Source: an uncultured Lachnospiraceae bacterium (GTDB taxonomy: Bacteria; Bacillota; Clostridia; Lachnospirales; Lachnospiraceae). From it: a DNA stretch of 29,722 nucleotides. A program made the translations under genes and the position numbers. The stretch covers positions 11,334 to 41,055 of the forward strand of contig CAJUDX010000012.1 of assembly GCA_910584785.1 (NCBI GenBank). Direction: 5' to 3'. Positions within the stretch are counted from its first letter, which is position 1. Each line of letters opens with the position of its first letter. Shown here piece by piece: positions 1-6,242 of the stretch. Below the pieces are notes generated by a model, which worked only from the letters and a program-made list of their open reading frames with translations, had not been told where the DNA came from and did no database searches.

Positions 1-45
1 TTCACTGCTGATTTCTTTTTTCTCTGCTTTGACCGCCACCTTCAT
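1..45 (-). CDS. Possible 5' end of a gene running off the left edge
   Basis: The minus strand has GGGAG followed by an open frame from ATG at 45 (or an in-frame GTG at 39, better spaced from GGGAG) to the window edge. It reads M-K-V-A-V-K-A-E-K-K-E-I-S-S-E. A promoter-like pair lies upstream at 106-134. Only 13 to 15 codons are visible, so no function can be given. A start of the form MKxAV is seen in several small families, including NifX/NifB-type cofactor-binding proteins, but this is far too little to assign. Confidence 0.35.
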   Translation of the reverse strand, partial: MKVAVKAEKKEISSE

Positions 46-105
46 TTCTCCCAGTCTTAGAAAAATTATCGTTCTGTTTTTTTTTAAATAACGCTTATTG
101 TTATC

Positions 106-134
106 AGTTTACATGAGTTTGAAGCATTTGTAAA
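106..134 (-). promoter_or_regulatory. Candidate sigma-A promoter for the left-edge gene
   Basis: On the minus strand TTTACA (129-134) and TAAACT (106-111) are separated by 17 nt. The pair points toward the possible gene starting at 45 and is divergent from the promoter at 162-190. Two hexamer mismatches make it only moderately convincing. Confidence 0.35.
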
Positions 135-161
135 CCATATTTTTCTTTTTTCTGAAAAAAA

Positions 162-190
162 TTGACGTGCAGAAAACAATCCCTTATAAT
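162..190 (+). promoter_or_regulatory. Sigma-A promoter for the cbiJ/cobK-cbiE fusion gene
   Basis: TTGACG (162-167) and a perfect TATAAT (185-190) are separated by exactly 17 nt on the plus strand. The predicted start of transcription is near 197, giving a leader of about 200 nt made almost wholly of 30-bp repeats. No cobalamin riboswitch motif is seen between promoter and gene. Confidence 0.75.
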
Positions 191-401
191 CAAATTCAGG
201 TGCATCAGACAACCGATTATCCAGCCCAAACATATCAATCAACAAAATTATCCGGTTCAAACACATCAAGCAACAAATTATCCAGCCCAAACACATCAAG
301 CAACAAATTATCTGAACCAGACATATTAAGCTGCAATTTGTCCAGCCCCAACACATCAATCAGCCAATCATCTGATTCGGCGCATTAAACAGCAGAAATG
401 G
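191..401 (+). repeat. Seven tandem 30-bp repeats in the cbiJ/cobK-cbiE leader
   Basis: Contiguous imperfect repeats begin at 191, 221, 252, 282, 312, 342 and 372. All are 30 nt except the second, which is 31 nt. A typical unit starts CCAGCCCAAACACATCAAGC and ends CAACAAATTAT. Units 2 and 3 (252-311) are nearly identical and later units decay toward the gene. The units are A/C-rich with no internal hairpin and no spacers. In one plus frame they encode a Ser/Thr/Asn-rich 10-residue repeat. On the minus strand the units at 221-311 each carry a TTGTTG...GATAAT-like pair about 18 nt apart. Confidence 0.85.
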
Positions 402-1948
402 AAATAATTAAGATGAATCAACAAAACAGAAATAAAATTGGAATTTTTGGCGGAACACATGAAGGACGGCTTCTTGCCGAGTTTTGTCAGGATAACGACA
501 TCGATTTTGCCGTTTCGGTGGCAACCGCTTATGGAGAACAGCTTTTAGAAGATACAGCAATTTTCCGGGATAACAGGCAAACCGGACGGATGAATGCACA
601 GGAAATGGCACACTGGATAAGACAGGAACAGATTACAGATGTCGTAGATGCAACCCATCCATTTGCCCAGGCTGTATCTCTGGAAATCCGCTCTGCCTGC
701 ACCATAACCCAGGTAAACTATCTTCGATTACTGCGCGAAGCATCCAATACGGAAGCCTTTCCCCTGTCCTGGACTTCCTCCTTTAAAGAAGCTGCCGCCC
801 AGTTAAGGCATGAACTCCTGCAGCACCCGGAAAAAAAAGCACTTTTAACTGTCGGAAGTAAAGAAATTGCTTGCTTTGCCGCAGAAAAGACACTGCTTCC
901 CCGTATATTTGTCCGTGTACTGCCCTCAATAGAAGCCATTAAAGCCTGCCAGGAAGCCGGGTTTCGCGGAAAACAAATCATCGCTATGCAGGGTCCGTTT
1001 TCCAGTGAACTAAACAAGGCCCTGATTCACACGATACAGGCTTCCTATCTGGTAACCAAAGAATCAGGAAAAGCTGGTGGTTTTGAAGAAAAAATAAAAG
1101 CAGCCCACGAATGCGGCTGTAAGGTTATCGCCGTCCAGCGCCCGGAGGAACCAGAAAAAGGTCAATCCCTGGAAGAAATAAAACAATGGCTGACAGGAAA
1201 AAAACATACCGCAATCCATCGAAAAAACACGGTAAAGCATCAACGTGAATTTGTCTTATTAGGCATAGGAACAGGAAATACAGGGCAAATCACCTGGGAC
1301 GGCATCCAGGCATTAATCCGTGCCGATGCCTTATTAGGGGCTGCACGGATGGTTGAAAGCACAAAAACAATCTGCCGACAGCTCTCCGCCGGAGAAAAGA
1401 ACCGCTTATTTCACTTAGACTTTCATCTGGAGCGCAAACAGGAATGTATCACTTATCAAAAAGAAGAAATGCTTTCCTGGCTTGCCGATCATCCAGAAAT
1501 CATGTACCCCGTTATTTTATTTTCCGGCGATACCGGTTTTTACAGCGGGGCAAAGGGCATAGATGAACTTCTAAAAGCCAGATTCCCCTCTGCTTCCCTT
1601 CGGCGGCTTCCCGGTATCTCTTCCCTGTCCTATTTTGCAGCCAAAATCGGACGCCCCTGGGAAAAAGCAGAGGTAATAAGCCTTCATGGACGGGAAGAAA
1701 CTCTGGACTGGAGCTTTTCCGACAAAAAAGAACGTTTTTTTCTTCTGGATGGCGAAGAACGGCTTTATCAAATCTGCCAAAGCCTGCTGAAAAACGGACG
1801 GGAAAACGCCACACTCTGGGCAGGAGAAAACCTGTCCTACCCAACTGAAAAAATCACCTGCGGCACTCCTGAAAAACTGCTGAATCTGCCTTTTGGAAAA
1901 CTTCTGGTCGCCTGGGTCAGCCCCGGAGAAATAAAAGATAGGGAGTAA
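398..1948 (+). CDS. Cobalt-precorrin-6A reductase / precorrin-6Y C5,15-methyltransferase fusion (CbiJ/CobK-CbiE)
   Basis: This 516-residue protein joins two enzymes of the corrin ring pathway. Residues about 10-265 match the CobK/CbiJ NAD(P)H-dependent precorrin-6A reductase: GIFGGTHEGR at the nucleotide-binding start, then VDATHPFA and YLRLLRE. A basic linker follows. Residues about 283-505 match the CbiE SAM-dependent methylase, with LGIGTGNTG, SGDTGFYSG and PGISSLSYFAAKIGRPW. CbiE is more often separate or fused to CbiT (as in CobL), so the reductase-methylase fusion is notable. ATG at 398 gives the longest form; ATG at 413 is an alternative with a weak GGAA 9 nt upstream. Neither start has a strong ribosome binding site. 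The gene stands alone behind a sigma-A promoter and repeat leader; other cob genes are not in view. Confidence 0.88.
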   Translation: MEIIKMNQQNRNKIGIFGGTHEGRLLAEFCQDNDIDFAVSVATAYGEQLLEDTAIFRDNRQTGRMNAQEMAHWIRQEQITDVVDATHPFAQAVSLEIRSACTITQVNYLRLLREASNTEAFPLSWTSSFKEAAAQLRHELLQHPEKKALLTVGSKEIACFAAEKTLLPRIFVRVLPSIEAIKACQEAGFRGKQIIAMQGPFSSELNKALIHTIQASYLVTKESGKAGGFEEKIKAAHECGCKVIAVQRPEEPEKGQSLEEIKQWLTGKKHTAIHRKNTVKHQREFVLLGIGTGNTGQITWDGIQALIRADALLGAARMVESTKTICRQLSAGEKNRLFHLDFHLERKQECITYQKEEMLSWLADHPEIMYPVILFSGDTGFYSGAKGIDELLKARFPSASLRRLPGISSLSYFAAKIGRPWEKAEVISLHGREETLDWSFSDKKERFFLLDGEERLYQICQSLLKNGRENATLWAGENLSYPTEKITCGTPEKLLNLPFGKLLVAWVSPGEIKDRE

Positions 1949-2063
1949 AAAGGCTGTTGCCAATTTGATAGTTATTTGCAGGAAAATCACAGGAACCTAA
2001 TCTGTCGAGATACTCTTGAGAAACCACCGCTCTGAGCGTTGGCGCAAATGGTAACTCAGCCAT
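1917..2063 (-). CDS. Candidate small protein, 48 residues, unknown
   Basis: An ATG at 2063 follows a full AGGAGG (2071-2076) by 7 nt and opens a 48-codon frame starting M-A-E-L-P-F-A-P and containing VVSQEYLDRLGS, ending in TGA. The last 32 nt overlap the 3' end of the cbiJ/cobK-cbiE gene on the other strand, so the tail is probably not conserved. It may be a truncated or decayed gene, perhaps the remnant of an insertion. I do not recognise it. The main support is the excellent ribosome binding site, which lies inside a hairpin. Confidence 0.3.
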   Translation of the reverse strand: MAELPFAPTLRAVVSQEYLDRLGSCDFPANNYQIGNSLFTPYLLFLRG

Positions 2064-2067
2064 AAAA

Positions 2068-2117
2068 ATACCTCCTAAGCAGTTTTTGGGTATTTACCCA
2101 ATCTGCTTAAGAGGTAT
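2068..2117 (-). promoter_or_regulatory. Hairpin burying the ribosome binding site of the small ORF
   Basis: Arms 2068-2082 and 2103-2117 are complementary over 15 bp with one mismatch. A second stem, TTGGGT/ACCCAA (2086-2091 and 2096-2101), continues it to a 4-nt loop. On the minus strand the AGGAGG of the ORF starting at 2063 lies in the outer stem. Just beside it is a 9-nt direct repeat, TATCCTATC at 2115-2123 and 2126-2134. It could control translation or mark the end of a decayed mobile element. It is not followed by a T-run typical of a terminator. Confidence 0.5.
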
Positions 2118-2171
2118 CCTATCTGTATCCTATCCTTTCAACAGATGCTTTTTCCTGCCGTCTGCCGCAGC

Positions 2172-3044
2172 CTACCAGCAAAGCACCTCATTCCCCGTTT
2201 CTGTCACCAGCACCTGGACTTCCCACTGCGCTGAGGGCTTCCCGTCTTCCGTATAAGCTGTCCATCCATTCTCTTTATCAATATAAATTTCCTGGCATCC
2301 CATATTCAGCATTGGTTCAATGGTAAATACCATCCCCGGAACCAAAAGCATTTCTGTCCCCCGTCTGCCGATATAGCCCACCCAGGGATCTTCATGAAAT
2401 TCCAGCCCAATCCCGTGACCACCGATTTCCCGGACCACCTGATAACCATTTTTCACTGCATAACTGTGGACAGCTTCCGCCATATCCCCTAAAAATCCCC
2501 ACGGCTTTATCTGCTCTAAGCCCAGCCGGACACACTCCCGCGTAACCTCCACCAGCCTTTCTTTTTCCCCGGAAACCCTTCCAATGCAGAACATCCGCGA
2601 AGAATCAGAATAATAGCCGTGATAATACGTAGAGGCATCCACATTAATAATATCGCCTTCTTTAAGCACCACATCCGGCGAAGGTATTCCATGGCAGACC
2701 TGTTCATTGATTGAAGTACACACACTATTGGGAAAGCCTTCATAATTTAACGGCGCGGGAATCCCCCCGGCCTGGGTGGTCAGGTCATACACCCACTGAT
2801 CAATCTGCTGTGTGGTTACGCCTTCTTTGATATGTTCCTCGATATAATCCAGCACGGCAATATTGATCTTTGCGCTCTCCCGGATTCCCTCAATCTGCTC
2901 CGGTGTTTTTATCATATTGTGGGAGGGGACCACATGGCCCCTCCGGCGGTATTCATCAACCTTCTGATCAAATTCCAGATGACATTTCTTATATTTTAAC
3001 CCACTTTTACACCAGCAAGGATCATTTCTTCCTATCAGCAGCAT
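2172..3044 (-). CDS. map: Type I methionine aminopeptidase with N-terminal SEC-C zinc motif
   Basis: This 290-residue cytosolic enzyme removes the initiator methionine from new proteins. The N-terminus carries a SEC-C motif (GRNDPCWCKSG then KKCH, with Cys10, Cys12, Cys21 and His22) expected to bind zinc and associate with ribosomes. The catalytic domain shows the metal-ligand pattern of the family: HGIPS, INVDAS, the Asp of YSDSS, GGHGIGLEFHE, FTIEPML and the final Glu of QWEVQV. The open frame extends upstream into thrS, but ATG at 3044 fits best because the SEC-C motif begins at once and AAGGG lies 8 nt upstream. It is downstream of thrS with a 91-nt gap and may be cotranscribed. Confidence 0.93.
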   Translation of the reverse strand: MLLIGRNDPCWCKSGLKYKKCHLEFDQKVDEYRRRGHVVPSHNMIKTPEQIEGIRESAKINIAVLDYIEEHIKEGVTTQQIDQWVYDLTTQAGGIPAPLNYEGFPNSVCTSINEQVCHGIPSPDVVLKEGDIINVDASTYYHGYYSDSSRMFCIGRVSGEKERLVEVTRECVRLGLEQIKPWGFLGDMAEAVHSYAVKNGYQVVREIGGHGIGLEFHEDPWVGYIGRRGTEMLLVPGMVFTIEPMLNMGCQEIYIDKENGWTAYTEDGKPSAQWEVQVLVTETGNEVLCW

Positions 3045-3135
3045 CCCATTTGCCCTTTCTGCACCACCCTTATGGTTACAAGCCCGCGCACCAGCTGAAC
3101 GCCGCATCAAGCCCTGAGGTTCCATATTCTGCATC

Positions 3136-5097
3136 TTATTTCTGCTCCTGCACTTCAATTTTTCGAATTTCCTTTGTACGGATTTCCTCGCACACAGCCT
3201 GGATAAATTCCTTCAAATCCTTTTGTCCCTCATCGCCGAGGAAACGGCTTCTCACCGATACCTTTCCTTCCATCTCCTCTTTTTCGCCAACCACCAGCAT
3301 ATAGGGAACCTTTGCCAGTCTCGTTTCGCGGATCTTATAGCCAATCTTTTCCGATCGGGTATCCACTGTACAGAGAATGCCGTTTGCCTTTATTTCTGCT
3401 GCAACCTTATCCGCATAATCCAGGTACTTGTCAGAAATCGGAAGTACACGCACCTGTTCCGGGCAGAGCCAGGTCGGGAACATGCCTGCATATTTTTCAA
3501 TCAGCCATGCAAGCGTCCTCTCATAGCAGCCAAGTGAAGTCCTGTGGATAATATACGGACGTACCTTATCCCCATTCTGGTCAATGTAATACATATCAAA
3601 CTGTTCTGCCAGAAGTGCATCCCACTGAACCGTGATCATGGTATCTTCTTTGCCGTAAACATTTCTGGCATTAATATCCACCTTCGGGCCATAGAAGGCA
3701 GCCTCACCCACATCCTCCACAAACGGGATTTCCAGTTCGGTTAAAATCTGACGGATATGCGCTTCGGTTTCTTCCCAAACCTCCGGCTCTCCGATGTATT
3801 TCTCCCGGTTATCCGGGTCCCATTTGGACAGATGATAAGTTACATCCTCATTTACCCCTAACGTGGTCAGGCATTTCTTTGCCAGGGCAAGACAGCCCTT
3901 AAACTCCTCCACCATCTGATCCGGACGAACAATCAAATGACCCTCTGAAATCGTAAACTGACGAACCCTGGTCAAGCCGTGCATTTCCCCGGAATCCTCA
4001 TTGCGGAACAATGTAGACGTTTCGCCGTAGCGCAGAGGAAGATCGCGGTAGGATTTCTGACTTGCCTTATAGACAAAGTACTGGAACGGGCAGGTCATGG
4101 GGCGAAGGGCAAACACCTCTTTATCCTTTTCCTCGTCCCCCAAAACAAACATGCCTTCTTTATAATGATCCCAGTGACCGGACATCTTATATAAATCACT
4201 CTTTGCCATAAATGGGGTTTTTGTGCGGACATAGCCCCAGTTATTCTCCTCCTCATCCTCAATCCAGCGCTGTAAGGTCTGGATCATCTTCGCTCCCTTG
4301 GGCATTAAAAGCGGAAGCCCCTGACCAATCACATCCACGGTGGTAAACAGTTCCATTTCCCGTCCAAGTTTGTTATGATCGCGCTTTTTAATATCCTCCA
4401 GATGCTGCATATAGGCTTCTACTTCTTCCTTCGTGGCAAATGCCGTCCCGTAAATTCGCTGCAGCATGGCCTTATTGGAATCTCCTCTCCAGTAAGCACC
4501 GGAAGATGAAATCAGTTTAAATGCCTTAATCCCCTTTGTATTCATTAAATGCGGGCCTGCACAGAGATCTACGAAATCGCCCTGGCTGTAAAAGGAAATC
4601 ACGGCATCCTCAGGAAGATCGCGGATTAACTCAACCTTATACGGCTCGTTTTTCTCCTCCATAAAGCGAATGGCCTCTTCCCGCGGCATCGTAAACTTTT
4701 CTAGTTTTGCTCCCTTTTTAATGATTTTCTTCATTTCCTTTTCAATCTTTTCCAGATCTTCCTGCGAAAATGAAGAAGAATCAAAATCGTAATAATAACC
4801 TGTATCAATCGCCGGCCCAATCGCCAGTTTTGCCTCCGGGAACAGATTCTTCACCGCTTCAGCCATCACATGGGAACAGGTATGACGAACTACTTTAAGC
4901 CCGGCCTCATCCTTTGCGGTTAAGATATTTAACTGGCAGTCATGATCAATCACCGTGCGCAGATCAAGCACTTCTCCGTCCACTTCCCCGGCACAGGCTG
5001 CCCTTGCCAGGCCTTCACTGATAGCAAACGCGATATCAATAATGGATTTACTCTCTGTATATTCCATCACCGAGCCGTCTTTTAACGTAATTTTCAT
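3136..5097 (-). CDS. thrS: Threonyl-tRNA synthetase
   Basis: This 653-residue protein is a full-length class II ThrRS that charges tRNA-Thr in the cytosol. An N-terminal TGS domain (about 1-60) is followed by the editing domain with the HxxxH motif (His72 and His76 in HTCSHVMAEA) and its partner CAGPH. The catalytic core has RPMTCPFQ and the motif 2 region FRNEDSGEMHGLTRVRQF, then a C-terminal anticodon-binding domain. The start at 5097 is chosen because AGGAGG (5105-5110) is 7 nt upstream and the frame begins MKITLKDGS, a normal TGS start; the open frame upstream of it is leader. Expression is expected to respond to uncharged tRNA-Thr through the T-box leader. Confidence 0.97.
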   Translation of the reverse strand: MKITLKDGSVMEYTESKSIIDIAFAISEGLARAACAGEVDGEVLDLRTVIDHDCQLNILTAKDEAGLKVVRHTCSHVMAEAVKNLFPEAKLAIGPAIDTGYYYDFDSSSFSQEDLEKIEKEMKKIIKKGAKLEKFTMPREEAIRFMEEKNEPYKVELIRDLPEDAVISFYSQGDFVDLCAGPHLMNTKGIKAFKLISSSGAYWRGDSNKAMLQRIYGTAFATKEEVEAYMQHLEDIKKRDHNKLGREMELFTTVDVIGQGLPLLMPKGAKMIQTLQRWIEDEEENNWGYVRTKTPFMAKSDLYKMSGHWDHYKEGMFVLGDEEKDKEVFALRPMTCPFQYFVYKASQKSYRDLPLRYGETSTLFRNEDSGEMHGLTRVRQFTISEGHLIVRPDQMVEEFKGCLALAKKCLTTLGVNEDVTYHLSKWDPDNREKYIGEPEVWEETEAHIRQILTELEIPFVEDVGEAAFYGPKVDINARNVYGKEDTMITVQWDALLAEQFDMYYIDQNGDKVRPYIIHRTSLGCYERTLAWLIEKYAGMFPTWLCPEQVRVLPISDKYLDYADKVAAEIKANGILCTVDTRSEKIGYKIRETRLAKVPYMLVVGEKEEMEGKVSVRSRFLGDEGQKDLKEFIQAVCEEIRTKEIRKIEVQEQK

Positions 5098-5155
5098 GTC
5101 CAAACCTCCTGTTTCAATGATTAATAATAAATTTACAACCAAACACAACAAAAAA

Positions 5156-5189
5156 TCCCTGAACAATCAAACCAATGACTGTTCAGGGA
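5156..5189 (-). terminator. Intrinsic terminator of the thrS T-box
   Basis: Perfect 10-bp arms TCCCTGAACA and TGTTCAGGGA (5156-5165 and 5180-5189) with a 14-nt loop are followed on the minus strand by TTTTTT. The upstream arm overlaps bases used by the antiterminator. Confidence 0.93.
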
Positions 5190-5593
5190 CGATAATTCTC
5201 TTTATCCAGTGAACTTACTATCGCGGTTCCACCCTGATTGCGCTGAAAAAATTACTGTTCACCTGCAAACCTGCGAAAGCATGAACAAAAGAAGCGCCTC
5301 TTCGTTAGACGATAACGGTGTCAGCCGGGCCTGATAAAAGCCGCTCCAGGGTGGTCTTCGGATGATTCCCCACAGGACAGTCGCACCAAATTTGATTCCG
5401 CTTAGGTACATGCATTCCAACCGTAATTCAAATTCTGTCCCTCTCTGTATGCTTCCTCATCTTACTCTTCCTGTCATCGCATTAACCTCCCGGTACATTA
5501 TGCACCAGGTTTTATTTTCTGGTCGAGTCTGTTTAAACATTTATTCTCTACAATTTTTTACCATTAAGATTGTTCGCGGATAATTTCCTGCTG
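5156..5593 (-). promoter_or_regulatory. Threonine T-box riboswitch leader of thrS
   Basis: The minus strand carries the T-box core AGGGTGGAACCGCGA (5221-5235). The antiterminator is readable: AGGG (5232-5235) pairs with CCCT (5185-5188) and CGATA (5219-5223) with TATCG (5190-5194), leaving the TGGAACC bulge. The competing terminator is at 5156-5189. Stem I features include GAAGAGTAAG and AGAGAGGGA. A likely specifier is ACC (Thr) within GAAGACCACC around 5350-5358. The bulge TGGA predicts a tRNA ending UCCA. About 100 nt of leader precedes the core, including a hairpin with arms CCTGGTGCAT and ATGTACCGGG. Confidence 0.93.
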
Positions 5594-5599
5594 GTTATC

Positions 5600-5627
5600 A
5601 TTATAACAGGAAATCAGCGTTTGTCAA
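5600..5627 (-). promoter_or_regulatory. Sigma-A promoter of thrS
   Basis: A consensus TTGACA (5622-5627) and TATAAT (5600-5605) are separated by 16 nt on the minus strand. The predicted start is near 5593, at the head of the T-box leader. Confidence 0.85.
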
Positions 5628-5732
5628 GAAGCGATAAACGCCTTTTGCCGTTTTTACTATTTTCCGCATTGCCATGCACCCCCATCTCCCGCCCTCATAT
5701 ACTATTTCTAACAAACTCCTTTGGAGGCCTTT

Positions 5733-6242
5733 ATGTCCCCCTATACACCAACCACAGGAACAATTCTGCAAATTGAATGGCAAACAACCGGAGATCCAGC
5801 CCAAACCGGCTGCGGTCTGACCCTGACCTTAAACAGCATGGACCAGGGCACTATCCACATTCACCTCGACGGCTCTACCTATGTATTCAATAACCGGCGC
5901 CTAAGCATTGGCGATCAGGTCACCTGCTTTTATTCCACCTTTGCCCCTGTCCCTTTAATTTATCCTCCAACCTACCACGCTGTCGCTATTGTCCACACTG
6001 CAGCGCAATATGCTACCTTGGACGTATTCACCCAGACCACGGGAGGATGCAACACCCTTATCAATACCGAACACAGCCTGATGCTCAATCTCTCTCCTCT
6101 CACCCCCCGCCATCTCCCCAATGGTCAGCCCTTTACCGGAAATTTATCCGGCAAGCTCCTGCTCGTTCTCTATACCGCCACTACCCGCAGCATTCCCGCT
6201 CAAACCACACCGGAACAAATCATTGTATTTTGTGGCAGCTAA
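5733..6242 (+). CDS. Conserved-looking protein of unknown function
   Basis: This is a 169-residue predicted soluble protein rich in Thr, Pro and beta-prone segments, with no signal peptide or membrane helix. GGAGG (5723-5727) sits 5 nt before ATG at 5733, which fixes the start; a TTG at 5721 would overlap the ribosome binding site. Visible segments that look like conserved motifs are IGDQVTCFY, PVPLIYPPTYHA and TTRSIPAQTTP. I recall similar unnamed clostridial proteins with PVPLIYPP and TRSIPAQTTP segments, but know no function, and that memory is unverified. Its stop overlaps the stop of the convergent SpoIID-like gene by 4 nt. The upstream sequence lies on the far side of the thrS promoter. 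Confidence 0.75.
   Translation: MSPYTPTTGTILQIEWQTTGDPAQTGCGLTLTLNSMDQGTIHIHLDGSTYVFNNRRLSIGDQVTCFYSTFAPVPLIYPPTYHAVAIVHTAAQYATLDVFTQTTGGCNTLINTEHSLMLNLSPLTPRHLPNGQPFTGNLSGKLLLVLYTATTRSIPAQTTPEQIIVFCGS

Noticed and set aside
167..388. Ser/Thr/Asn-rich 73-codon ORF across the repeats as a leader peptide
   Set aside because: Its GTG start lies inside the promoter, no ribosome binding site precedes this or the in-frame GTG at 200, and a 30-bp period keeps frames open by itself.
191..401. Repeat array as a CRISPR
   Set aside because: The 30-bp units are directly contiguous and diverge gradually, with no spacers between them and no cas genes in the window.
1917..2063. Small ORF starting MAELPFAP as an archaeal-type histone
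   Set aside because: Only the first eight residues resemble histone starts; the rest does not follow the histone fold pattern and the frame is too short.
1949..2171. Intact insertion sequence behind the cobalamin fusion gene
   Set aside because: There is a palindrome and a short direct repeat but no transposase-length frame and no paired terminal repeats with a target duplication.
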